64,000 nucleotides of DNA from Sphaerosporella brunnea (lineage: Eukaryota; Ascomycota; Pezizomycetes; Pezizales; Pyronemataceae), in assembly GCA_008704415.1 (NCBI GenBank), contig VXIS01000108.1, positions 1-64,000 on the forward strand. The letters run 5' to 3'. How positions within the stretch are numbered: the stretch's first letter is position 1; each line of letters begins with the position of its first letter. The translations under genes and the position numbers were made by a program. Below the pieces are notes generated by a model. It did no database searches and was not told where the DNA came from. It saw nothing but the letters and a program-made list of their open reading frames with translations. Below, piece by piece: positions 1 to 10,139 of this stretch.

Positions 1-326
1 CCGCGACTGGAGGCTTCGTCTTCGCTGTGTTGCTCGGCTTTCACTTCCTGCGTGTCGGCGTATTCGCTGCCGTTGTCGGAGAGCGAGGCTGAGCTCCGAT
101 CCGTGAGATCGATGTGGTCTTCGGTGGAATCGGCTAGATTGAGAGGCCGGCGGCGTAGTGGAAGCTGCGGGATCACGGCAGCGAAGAAGATCAGGGTCAG
201 GAGTGCTGCCGCAATCATCTCGTAGGGGTGCTCTTCCATTACGGACTGCGCGGCGCGCTGCCACAGCAGGTAGCGGGGGGATTCCAGCGGGCTCTGGGGT
301 CCGTAGAGGTCATCTGGGGGATCCAT
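1..326 (-). CDS. Partial single-pass membrane protein, N-terminal part
   Basis: An open frame starts at the ATG at 326-324 and runs off the left edge without a stop (108 complete codons). After an acidic, proline-rich start there is one hydrophobic segment at about residues 35-55 (core AAALLTLIFFAAVIP), followed by basic residues (PLRRRP) and then a long acidic, serine-rich stretch. This looks like a membrane anchor with a charged tail, but I do not recognise the family. It is divergent from the transcription factor at 1442, with about 1.1 kb between them. The start is the first in-frame ATG of the open stretch; an upstream intron cannot be excluded. Coding nature rests on the uninterrupted frame and sensible composition only. 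Confidence 0.5.
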   Translation of the reverse strand, partial: MDPPDDLYGPQSPLESPRYLLWQRAAQSVMEEHPYEMIAAALLTLIFFAAVIPQLPLRRRPLNLADSTEDHIDLTDRSSASLSDNGSEYADTQEVKAEQHSEDEASSR

Positions 327-1441
327 TGCGGTGGTGGTAATCGCGATCGAGACGCGTCGCGTGGCGTGAGGTGGTGGTGGTTGTATTAGCTATCGGAGGA
401 GGTGAGTGCGGAGCTGACTGGAAGGCTCCACAGTCCGGGGAAATGAAACGCAATGACGAAAAGGGGTGGGGGGGGGGGGGGGGGGGGGGGGGGGCAACAG
501 CCTCACGACGAGGCTCTGCCGCGGCGTCGACGGACATTGCAACAGCTGTTGCCATTCGTTATGTTTGATCGAAGACGTAGAAGTTTGCTCTTCCGGTGAT
601 GTCGCTTTCTCGTCCATGTTTGACTTTCACGTTGATAAGGTTGGCTGAGGCGCCACTCAAAACGTCGCTCGCGTTCCTTTTGCTGCAGCCAGTCCCTCCC
701 AGCCAAGGCCATCCAAGTCGTTCGAGATCGAGCACTGGCCTTGCGACAGATTCACCGGCGAGACGTCGTGAGGTTGCGAAGTGGGGTCGGGTGATCGAGA
801 CGATTTACGGGACGAGCAGAGAAACCGGTTCCACGCTGGGTATACGCACATGCCATGCGCTTTCTTGTGACCACCGCGCGTTCAATATGTGCGAGAACGC
901 AAGAGTCGATGTCTGCATGTACGAGTACTAGTACATATACACAACACACGGGTTATGGATTACCGACCATGCAAACAGCTGTTTCTGCCGTTGAGACGAG
1001 AAGGTGCCAATGTTGCGTGGCGATCACAGCCCGAATCTGGCTGCAACGCGAATTGATTTTCTGCTGCCCGTCCAAGGGGTGGGCATGCACGTCTATTTCC
1101 CCACACACACGCCTAAATTCCAATCCGCCCTTTTTGCCTGCTGCCGGCCCCCCCCCCCCCCCATCTTTGCCATCTTTGCCGCGTATAGCCCCGAGCTGCG
1201 AAAAGCTGGAACGCATACATAATGCGCGAGTCTCATCCAGCAAAAGGCGGGCTTCCGTTCTTTCCCCATTCCCTTCCTCACTACCCCCGACAGTCCCCCG
1301 AAAAAGAAACAATCCGCCACCGCAACCGTGCCCTTCTGACGAGCCGCCGCCCTGACGATCAAGAGACGCGCAGCAGCAGCAAGCGAGCAAGGCAGGGGAA
1401 AACAAACCCAAAAATAATTTCTTAAAAAATAGTCAATTATC
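327..1441. other. Divergent intergenic region with a 27-base G run
   Basis: This is the shared upstream region of the left-edge gene (-) and the Zn2Cys6 factor (+). It contains an uninterrupted run of 27 G at 468-494 and a 15-base C run at 1148-1162. Open frames here are short and built on the homopolymers. No gene, tRNA or clear TATA box is seen. Confidence 0.6.
468..494. repeat. Poly-G mononucleotide tract (27 G)
   Basis: Twenty-seven consecutive G residues, 142 bp upstream of the start of the left-edge gene. The length is likely to vary between isolates or to be miscalled in assembly. Confidence 0.9.
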
Positions 1442-4319
1442 ATGAACCGTGGCCACAGCGAGGAGATCAATGGCGCTAACGGGGGAGTCGCTACGCCTGG
1501 AGGAACCGGCGCTGGTGGTAATGGTTCGGGCACCGATGGAGGATCCAAGAGAAAACGAGTCTCGCTGGCTTGCAACGCGTGTAGACTGAGGAAATCAAAG
1601 GTTAGAAAACCGGTTTTATTTTGTTTCTTCCGCATGCACGCACGGGTTTCGAGCGTTCATGAAAGCAGTTGGGCTCACACCGCGCTCGTGTTGGCGATGT
1701 AGTGCGATGGCGTGCGGCCGAAATGTTGCATGTGTAGAGGTATGTGTGGAAACTCTTTTTCATTTTATATCCCCCCCGTCCGTCGGGGGAAAGGTGGAAG
1801 TAAAATCCATATCTACTACACGCAAACAATCGACGGAGCTAATCCCCCCCCCCCCCCCCACCATGCAGATCTGGACTTTGATTGCGTCTATCAGCAGAGT
1901 GCCTCTTCTGCAAATACGATAGTGAGCAAAGAGTTAGGCCAAACCCCGCTTCCCTCGTCTTCTTCTCCACTGTGAGGGTCACGGGGGAGAATTATACCGG
2001 TGTTAACGTTGATGACTGCGAGCAGCTATATCGGCCAGCTGGAGACCCGACTGCTCGCGGTTGAAAACCTCCTAGCAGCGCAGGCGTCGTTGAACCAGCA
2101 GCTCCGCAACGCGACAACGCCGGGCAGCAGCGGCAGCAGCGGCGGCGGAGCCGAAGAGGAGCGGGAAAGCCGAAGCGAATCGAACGAGTCGGCAAGGCTG
2201 AAGCGGAAACGCGATGAATCGCTGGTATCGTCGGTGCCGGAAAGTGGCAGCGGGGAGATGTTCGTCAGCGTGAGACAGGGACACCTGCAAGATGACACCC
2301 CCGCGCCGGAGACGGTGCTAGATGGCATGGGAAATCTTGGAGACGAGGATGACTATGGCTATTTTGGTGGGTGAATCCATGCGGATCCACCTGCTTGGTG
2401 GCGGTGGTGATCAAACTTCTTGCTGATTGTCGTCCTGGACTCCAGGCCCTTCATCGAATGTCGCTTTCATTGGCCATGTCACGAGGGCTTTGGCTACCTG
2501 CGTTACCGTCGCCGGTGCCCTGCAGAAGGACCTCCGTCGCCCTGAACCTTCGGATGTACAGTCTCGGCCTCTTTCACCACGGCCGTCCAATCCGGATGGT
2601 GCTGGAGAGTTCGATACTCAACCGGGCAAGGTCAACCCGTATGTGATACCGACAGAGGCCAAGGCCCGGCATTACATCGCGCTCTACTTCCAGAACACCA
2701 ACGTGCTCTACCCATATCTCCACCAGCCAACGTTCATAGAAACGTACGAGGCCGCATTGAAAGACAACTTCACCAAGGTGCGGCGCACCTGGCTCGCGCT
2801 GCTCAATCTGGTGATGTCGATGGGTTCTCGTGCCAGCACGGAGAAAGACGTCAGCACGGAGGAGAAGTACAAGACGGCCGAAACCTTTTTCCAGCGAGGG
2901 TACGCCTTGTGCAACGAGCACCTCCTGCGGCTCGCGAGTCTGGACGCAGTGCATCTGCTGCTGCTGATGAGCCACTACCTCCAGAGCACACGGAAACCCG
3001 TGCAATGCTGGACCACGCACGGCCTGGCCATCCGGGTGGCGATCCAGCTCGGCCTGCACAGCACGCAAGCGCTGCAGCGGTTCCCGCCGCTCGAGCGCGA
3101 GCTCCGGAAACGAGCCTGGTACGGCTGCGTGCTGCTGGACCGCACACTGTGCATGACGTTTGGACGGCCGTCCGCGATCGCCGCCTACTGCGACAGCCTC
3201 GAGCTGCCACTCGACGTCGAAGACTCGGAGCTGCGCGCAAGCATGATGACGCCGTCCGTGAACCCTGCGCAGCCGCCGGCCGCGTGCACGTCGACCACCT
3301 TCTTCATCGTCTCCATCACACTATACACGCTGCTCGGCCGGATCATCGACACGCTCTACGGCGGCAACCTCGGCGGCACGGACCCCTCCGAGCCGAGCTT
3401 CACCGACGTCGCGCGCATCGCCGAGATCGAAGAGAAGCTCGCAAAGTGGCGCGAAAACCTTCCCGCCGCGCTCCAGATCGTATCGGCAGCTGACATCCCC
3501 GAGGGCGGCGGCCCGCCCTCGCAGTTCTGGCGCCAAAGCATCATCCTCTCGCTGCGCTACCACAACACGCGCGCGCTGCTGCACCGGCAGTTCGCGGTCA
3601 AGGGGCTCAGCGAGATATGGGGCGGCGGCCCAAGCAGCAACCGCTTCGAGGGCGACTTCTTCTGGAACTTTGGGCTCGCCAGCATCAAGGCGTGCAGCGA
3701 CTCGGCGATCGAGACGGTCGAGATCATCCACAAAGTCAAGTACCGCAGCGACCTGCTGGGGTTTTGGTGGTTCACGCTGTACTACACCTTCAACGCCAGC
3801 CTCGTGCTCGTCAGCCGGGTCCTCATCGTCAGCCAGGTGCGGCAGCTCGCGCAGCACAGACGCGACTTCGTCCTCGAAACCCCAGGGCTGCTGAGACACC
3901 TCGAGATGGCAATGGAAACCCTCGAGGTCCTAGCCACCGGCAACAGGATCGCGAACCGCTGCCGCATGTTCCTGAAGAATCTTATGCGCTACGTTGCGCC
4001 GCTGGCCGCCTCCTCCCCTCGCACCCTCCAATTGAACCCCCCGCTAATCTTTGACCGCACCTTCATGCCCGAGCCCCCCAGCAACCACCACCACCACGAA
4101 CAGCAACATCAAGCCTACGAACCCCAGCTCAAAAGCCCCTTCCGCGCCCAGCTCGGCGAGTTCATGCTCGAAAGCGACTTTAGCTATTTGCACAGCATCC
4201 TGCCGCCGCTTGGTATGGCCGATCTTGGTATGGAGGGGTATGCGGATGGTGGTGCTGCCGCCGCTGCCGCCGCGGCGTTTGCGGATGCGGAGGGCGGGCT
4301 GGGGGGGTTTGGAGCTTAG
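1442..4319 (+). CDS. Zn2Cys6 fungal transcription factor
   Basis: Five exons are proposed: 1442-1600, 1703-1739, 1869-1932, 2026-2366 and 2446-4319, giving 824 residues. Spliced together they restore a perfect binuclear zinc cluster: C44-x2-C47-x6-C54-x6-C61-x2-C64-x6-C71. A basic run (KRKR) precedes it and a coiled-coil-like linker (YIGQLETRLLAVENLL) follows. The large last exon carries the fungal-specific transcription factor domain, including HQPTFIETYEA and the WYGCVLLDRTLCMTFGRPSAI signature. The tail is His- and Ala-rich. Family knowledge says such proteins are nuclear DNA-binding regulators, usually of a metabolic pathway. No target pathway can be inferred, because no biosynthetic cluster adjoins it. 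Intron 2 ends after a 16-base C tract. The third acceptor is a GAGCAG tandem, so one residue may vary. Domain identity is strong; the exact 3-5 exon joints are inferred. Confidence 0.88.
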
Positions 4320-4945
4320 GAGGGGTGGCGGTGTGGGGGAATGGGGACAGGGAATGCCTGAGTTTTGTGGACCAATGTCACACCTTCTTCACTCTTTACA
4401 CTTCTTATCTCGTATGTTCTGGGACTTAACGCACCCAGTAAAATCGCGGGTCCTGCGGTCACCGTGTATCACTCGTATCAGTCCTTGGCTTTGAGGTGCG
4501 GAACAAGTAAATATCCCCCACCGTGGGCAAGAGAGCTAGAGTAGGCAATCTCACTCACTCGCAGTGGAACGATGTTGGTTATGGCCTGAGCGATTTCATT
4601 TTCCCAAGACCTCATCACCCATCAGCCATCACTCATCACTCATCACCGCGAACTGGGCTCAACACTGCAACGGACATCGACATAATCCCTGAATCTCTGT
4701 CTCGACGACAGGCAGGCAGGCAGGCGAAACACGAGTGAGAGGCTGTGATTGGAGGGGGGGGGGCCCCGGAAAATACCGGGTGGTGGGGGGTGGAGGGCAT
4801 CTTAGTCATGTTCTGCTTGCCTCGTGCAGGTTGTTCAATTAGCATCTGGTTCATCATCTCCAGCGCGCGTCGCGCGTCACCAACTTTTTTTTTTTGACAA
4901 AAACCACTATCTACCGCTCCCTCACCAACCAACCAACCAACCACG
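4320..4945. other. Intergenic region, no gene seen
   Basis: This lies between the 3' end of the zinc-cluster gene and RRN11. It contains short AGGC (about 4712-4728) and ACCA (4926-4943) microsatellites, the second of them immediately 5' of the RRN11 start. Nothing else is supportable. Confidence 0.6.
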
Positions 4946-6052
4946 ATGAACCCCCCAACAGAGCCCTACTCCTTCTTCTCCCTCCCCCTCTATCCCACCA
5001 GAAAATCCGTCCCCCGTACCCGCAAGCGCTCCCGCTCTCCACCCTCCTCCGATGCGGAGTCCCTACCTCCTGGCTGGGCCGCAATCAACAAACGCCCGTC
5101 CCCCTCGCGCGCTCCCTCGCCACCGTCCGACGACGACCCGCTACACCGGCCGGCGGTCTCGCGGCGCGGGCGGCACACGGCGGGCCCCGCAGCCGTGCTC
5201 GCAGCGCACAACCTCGTCGCGATCCCCACCCCCGGGCGCACGCTCGCGAAGCGGCACTTATCGGTGGTCACCACGATCCTCTACCGCAGCCTCCTCACCG
5301 GCGACCGCAGGCGTGCGGAGCGCGCGTTTGCGTGTTTGCTGCGAGCGAGGGATGTGGATGTTCGCACGATCTGGGGCGTGGGACTGGCGCTGCTGGTGCG
5401 GCGCGGAGACGTCGGCGTCGCTGTCGAGTTCCTGGAGCGGCTGGCGTTGTTTTACCCCTACCGTTCCCGGCTGCACAGTCACCACCCATTGCTGTCTCGT
5501 GGGGAGGGGGATGCCGTGGCGGCGGTGGCGGCGGCGGCGGCAGGGGAGAAGCCGAAGCGCCGCAGGAGGAAGGAGGTGGACGAAGAGAAAGAGCGCGAGA
5601 AAGCGGAAAGAGCAGAAGCTAGGAAGAAGGAGCGGAAGCCGCCGTTTCATTCTGCGCTTGAGTTTCAGCCGGAGCTGTTCGCGCTGCTGATTGAGGCTTC
5701 GAGGTGGAGGGATGTTGCTGCTCCTGTTGAGGAGGCGGAGGAGGCGGCGTTGGATGCTACCAGGCCTGAAAGGATTAAGGAGAGGCTGGAGGAACTGATG
5801 TTGACGCCGCCGTTTAGCGACATGGTGGGGTTGGTGTGTTTGAGGGGGATGGTGTCTTTGTGGGTGGCGGATGTGGAAAGGGAAATGGGTGTGGGCGGGA
5901 GGAGAGCTGAGCTCAGAAGGGAGGCTAGGAGAGACTTTGAGAGTGTCAGAGCAAAGGGGGGGATGGTGCCCGAAGGGCTGTGGGAGGCGCTGGACGAGGA
6001 GGAGAGGGATATGCAGGAGGAGGACAGGGATATGGAGATGGTGGATTTGTAG
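4946..6052 (+). CDS. RRN11: RNA polymerase I-specific initiation factor Rrn11
   Basis: Single exon, 368 residues. Residues of about 95-160 (LAKRHLSVVTTILYRSLLTGDRRRAERAFACLLRARDVDVRTIWGVG, read in pieces) match the helical repeat core typical of fungal Rrn11, a subunit of the core factor that recruits RNA polymerase I to the rDNA promoter in the nucleolus. The N-terminus is basic and Ser/Pro-rich. A long lysine/glutamate-rich linker lies at about 195-235, and the C-terminus is strongly acidic (EEERDMQEEDRDMEMVDL). The first ATG follows an ACCA repeat and gives the full conserved N-terminus. Upstream and downstream neighbours are unrelated. Identification is by remembered family pattern and has not been searched. 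Confidence 0.78.
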   Translation: MNPPTEPYSFFSLPLYPTRKSVPRTRKRSRSPPSSDAESLPPGWAAINKRPSPSRAPSPPSDDDPLHRPAVSRRGRHTAGPAAVLAAHNLVAIPTPGRTLAKRHLSVVTTILYRSLLTGDRRRAERAFACLLRARDVDVRTIWGVGLALLVRRGDVGVAVEFLERLALFYPYRSRLHSHHPLLSRGEGDAVAAVAAAAAGEKPKRRRRKEVDEEKEREKAERAEARKKERKPPFHSALEFQPELFALLIEASRWRDVAAPVEEAEEAALDATRPERIKERLEELMLTPPFSDMVGLVCLRGMVSLWVADVEREMGVGGRRAELRREARRDFESVRAKGGMVPEGLWEALDEEERDMQEEDRDMEMVDL

Positions 6053-6887
6053 TGGGTATTCGATTTGTATTTTGAGCGGAGGCGTTTTGGGAGCTTTTTT
6101 TTAGGGCGCTGTCAGTGTAGGCTGTTATCATTACAGATTCGGTTGCTCTCCGAATGGAAAGAATTGGCAATAACGAACTGTAAACCATCCGACACCAAGA
6201 TGTATCGACAAAGTCTGCCCAAATGAGTTGAGTCCTACTATGCTTGCTGGTAGTGAAGCTGTATATAACACCGTAAACCTTCCACTATCTATGCAGCCAT
6301 CAAGTGTCGGGTACTTCGACCCCGCCTGGAAGCCAAGAATGGCCTGAAAAAGCGGCGTCGACTGTCCGATATCTGAAATCCAGGCCCTGTGTGGCTGGTT
6401 CGGCCCGAGACGCTACCCTTTCACGGTAGTTTTTCTTTGCCGCGGGGGGTGGGGTCCCGACACTTTTGCACATTTCCGAAGGTCCCTCTCCTCTTCTCTA
6501 GGATTATTTCAAGGCCAACTTTGACACACGCGCGCGCCGCAGACTCACCTATATATGTACATACCTAAGCCTTCAAAACGCCAGTTCGAGGTAAACATGA
6601 GCGGCAGCCGTTTATTGCGTGCAGAAGCAGGTACGCAGGGCACGGAATACGTTGCAGGTTCCCGTCGCTTACATGTTTCGTGAAGGCGCCACAATGTCAC
6701 AGGATATCACTCAATATATAGCCGTCTGCTTGCCACAAGTCCCATCTCAATCGCCAACAACAAAAAAAAAAAAAAGTTCACAACTGGCTCGGCCTTTTCG
6801 CTGCTGCGGTGGAACACTTGCAAAGGAGGCCTCTATCAAGGGCATCATACTGAAGCCACCTTCATCATCATCATCATCACCTTCCGT
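6053..6887. other. Intergenic region with TCATCA microsatellite
   Basis: No convincing gene is present. The region ends in a (TCA)n microsatellite at about 6861-6880, which merges with the left target-site duplication of the retroposon that follows. Confidence 0.6.
6874..6887. repeat. Left target-site duplication of long retroposon
   Basis: TCATCACCTTCCGT, repeated exactly at 7751-7764 directly after the A-rich tail. Confidence 0.6.
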
Positions 6888-7750
6888 CACACACACCTTC
6901 GACAACCACACTAACCGCCCGGAAATGCCAAGCCTGTGCGTTGGCACACCGAAAACCCCGCACACTTTGGCTTCACGATGTTTTTGTGGTGTGTGTGTCC
7001 GCTCTACCAGGCGAGGTAGAGTGTACGGTTTCGATTCAACAACTCATTTGCCCCCGCGATTCGCTTGCTACCACTCAGTATTAACCTCAGCCGATAGTCC
7101 GCATGGCAACTCGTCGGAATGAACGTTTAACGCCAGTTAGCAAGGCGATAGCGCTTGCAGTGAGCCCCCCATCGAGACGGAACGGAACTATATCGTGCGA
7201 AGCGAGCGAGCGATAACTCCTGAGCGTGTGCGCGTATACCAATCGACCTAAGTCCGCAACCCGGCAATGAGTGGGGCCCCCTCTGTGGGTAGGCAGAGGC
7301 ACCTAACCCCCACAAATCGCAGTCGCCGGTAACTTGGACTCTTCCGGTGCCCCGAGCGGGGCCGATTGTAGTGTGGGGATCATGGTTTTAGGCAGCAAAG
7401 AGACCACGTTCCAGAGGGTGAAACATCCCCGACATCGAGGGCACAGCGATGTTTGAGATCTTTCGGGCGTTAGAAGCGGGCGTGCATCTGGGCGGAGGAA
7501 TGCACATGGTAGTGGGTCGGTCGGGGAGGGAGCACGTCAAGTCGATATAGGGATCACTTTCACTGAAGGGTTGGAGGAGGTCTTTTGGGGTTTTCGATTC
7601 ACTCTTTTCACTGAAAATTTCCTTGAGAGAGCCGCCAGGCCAGGCACGCCCGTCTGTAGGCCCGTGAGGCCTAAGGGTAGTCTGTTTCTCTCCTGTATGT
7701 ATATGTCATGGCCGCAAGCGGCCGAATACATTATGATTAAAACAAAAAAA
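6888..7750 (+). mobile_element. Non-LTR-type retroposon, long copy (about 863 bp)
   Basis: The segment is bounded by a 14-bp direct repeat, TCATCACCTTCCGT, at 6874-6887 and 7751-7764. It ends in an A-rich tail (GATTAAAACAAAAAAA), as expected for target-primed reverse transcription. Just before the tail, at 7706-7730, is a perfect stem-loop built on GGCCGCAAGCGGCC followed by GAATACA. Two other copies in this window share it. No long open frame is present, so the copy is non-autonomous or degenerate. Inside are a hairpin CTCTACC/GGTAGAG at 7002-7021 and a sequence resembling a polymerase III B box at 7027-7037 (GGTTTCGATTC), a weak hint only. I do not recognise the family. The right boundary is firm. 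The left boundary depends on the duplication, which partly overlaps a microsatellite. Confidence 0.6.
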
Positions 7751-7764
7751 TCATCACCTTCCGT
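7751..7764. repeat. Right target-site duplication of long retroposon
   Basis: Exact copy of 6874-6887, immediately 3' of the A-rich tail. Confidence 0.6.
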
Positions 7765-7789
7765 TGTGTTACCAGAGCGGCCTGCACAA

Positions 7790-7802
7790 CAGAGAAGTTT
7801 CT
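7790..7802. repeat. Left target-site duplication of short retroposon copy
   Basis: CAGAGAAGTTTCT, exact match to 7884-7896. Confidence 0.75.
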
Positions 7803-7883
7803 CAAGGGTAGATTGTGTATAGATAGCCCCATTTCATGGCCGCAAGCGACCGAATACAGTATGATTAAAACAAAAAAAAAAAT
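7803..7883 (+). mobile_element. Short 5'-truncated retroposon copy (81 bp)
   Basis: This 81-bp insertion is flanked by the perfect 13-bp direct repeat CAGAGAAGTTTCT (7790-7802 and 7884-7896). It contains the family 3' end: TCATGGCCGCAAGCGACC at 7834-7851, then GAATACA, then TATGATTAAAAC and an A tail. One stem base differs from the long copy (GCGGCC to GCGACC). It inserted 39 bp 3' of the long copy. The length, tail and duplication are those of a severely 5'-truncated target-primed insertion. Confidence 0.75.
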
Positions 7884-7896
7884 CAGAGAAGTTTCT
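7884..7896. repeat. Right target-site duplication of short retroposon copy
   Basis: CAGAGAAGTTTCT, directly 3' of the A tail. Confidence 0.75.
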
Positions 7897-10139
7897 AGTG
7901 CCCTAGTCTTGCGGGAGCCGCCGCACAATGGGCGCCTCGCAACGTCGACCCGTAGGGCCAACCAACCAACCAACCAACCAACCGCTTCGTCAAGGACAGA
8001 AAAGAAAGGCTGAGGATATATCGCCGCAATCAGGCCTGGGGTTCACCGGCCATTTTGCGGCTCCACCACCACCACTACCACCACCACCCGGCATTCGACG
8101 GTCAGCAAAAAAAAAAAAACAAAAAAAAAAACAAGAAAAACAAACCCCTTCACAACCGAGCGATGAACAGCCCCCCCCCCCCCCGATACTGTTGCGGAAG
8201 AGTCAAGAAGCTGCTGAAGCCCCCCCCCCCCCGGTTATCATAGCCGGCCTTGTAATCAAGCTCTCTCACCATCCTTTGAGAACATCTCCATGCTTTGATT
8301 GACGCTGTGCATGAAGGGGAGGGGGCATTACATCGGTGGGTACCAGTACGGCGGCTGCCTGATGGGTGATCGATGCTGGAGGTTAGGCAGGTTGTTGAGG
8401 GTCACCGTTGTTGAGCTGTCTTTGCAACAACAACAACAACAACGGCCTGGGCATGGATTGAAAGGGCCAAAGTGCTGTCCTTCCCATCATTTACCTTCCA
8501 GGAGTCCCTCGATACACACTTGCGTGGCAGCGTGGTATGCATATGGCGTCGTGGTGGTGGTAGTGGTGGTGGTCGTTAATCTTTTTCTCGCAGTTACATC
8601 GAAAGCAAGGCGTCCCAACAGATCTACAGTGACGTTTCCATATACCACAAATCGCGTGATCCTTTTCCTCACCCCCCTCCCCGAGGCCAATCGATCTCAT
8701 CACCACCACCACCAAACCTTCATCCCCATCCATCCCCGCTTCAAACAACCCCGCACCGCAGCCTATCTATCTAGCCACATCGATACGTGTCCGCCCCCTG
8801 CCCCCTGGCCTTTCCCCGCGCCGCATGGACTCGTCGCATCTGGGCGATGTCCGCCATGACGTCGAGAACAAGCAAAAAAAAAACAAAAAAAAAAAAAAAA
8901 CGAGACAAGTTCTAAAATAGCGAGAAACAGGGATATCCCCCCGTGGTACTGGAAAGCTGCTGCGCTAGAATATAGTAATGTAGACGAAAGTGAGAGAGGG
9001 GGTTGCCGGGGGCGGGGGCAGCGACGAGTGAGGGCGCGTGAAGTTCCGACCGGGCCGGCTGCAAAATAAGCTTGTGCTCTAGAGTAGCCTCACACGCTCG
9101 AGAAAGGTCTGCAACTTGGCAAGGTAAAATTTAAGCACTACGCACCGGGGGGGGGGGTTGAAAAGGCATATTCCGTGTTCGCATGTGGGCTGGGCCGCCG
9201 CCTCCTGGCGACCCAGCCCAGCAAGCTAGCGAAGGCTGCAGCTCAGGGATCACCCACCAAAGCCGCCATGCCATGCGTGTCTCAGTTGGCTGCCATGGCG
9301 AGAAGAAAAGCTGTCTCAGACGTTTCTGGGACCACATGCAATGTATGTATGCATCATGGACATGCAGAACCAATCCCGCGGCACAACTGAAGAACGATTA
9401 TCATCGTTCACGCGGATAGCAGCAATGATAATTCGCAGGGAACACCGCAACCAACCGCGGCTTTGATGAGCCGTTCTTGGGATATCAAAACCTATAAGGA
9501 GCACCAAGTGTGTACCTCCTAGAGTGGTAGGTATATGTACACAAAAAACCGGTGTAGCCATCCGACATCTTACGGGTGATTCTGTCAACTTTCCGACGAA
9601 AGCTGCCGCGCAGACATGAACGCTATCGAATCCACTGTTCACCCGTTGCCTCCACCCGAAGAGAAGAAAGAAAAAAACACAGGGAGAAGTAGGAGCAGCG
9701 GGGGAAGGGTGGAGGAGATGCCAGACTGGAGACTGGAAACCAGCGGAGCGGAGAAGCAGCAAGTCAAGTGAGAGCAGCATCGGGGAGTGGGAAGCAGCGA
9801 GTGGCGAGCCTCCCACTACCGACGTTTTTCTGAGCCAATCCCACGATTGACTCGTCCGCCCGCCGAGCGAAGTATAAACAAACCTTGCAGCTTGATGTAG
9901 CGAGCTCTATAAACCTCCTCAATGACTTTGATACGACAGCACCTTCCTCCTACGCCTCCGAAAGCCCCCCCTACAAAGCCAGAATGCTCGTTCCTCCTAG
10001 ACGGTCCGATGAAAACGTACCATTCGATCTCTAGGTGGGCGATGGGAGCTTCAGAAAAAATGACTAACGACGAGCTCGCTTGGGTGCAAACGACGACTGG
10101 ATGCATTGATATCCTGCAGAGCTCGGCGTTCATCATTTC
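7897..10139. other. Gene-poor tract rich in simple repeats
   Basis: No gene could be supported. It holds (CCAA)n at about 7960-7983, A-rich and C-rich homopolymer blocks at 8107-8136, 8168-8179 and 8220-8232, (CAA)n at about 8426-8442, GGT/CCA-type triplet stretches near 8550 and 8700, and a long A-rich run at 8873-8900. Confidence 0.55.

Noticed and set aside
7600..7730. Hairpin GGCCGCAAGCGGCC as a bacterial-style terminator or a self-cleaving ribozyme
   Set aside because: It recurs at the 3' end of dispersed insertions with target duplications, and no catalytic core of a known ribozyme class could be drawn.
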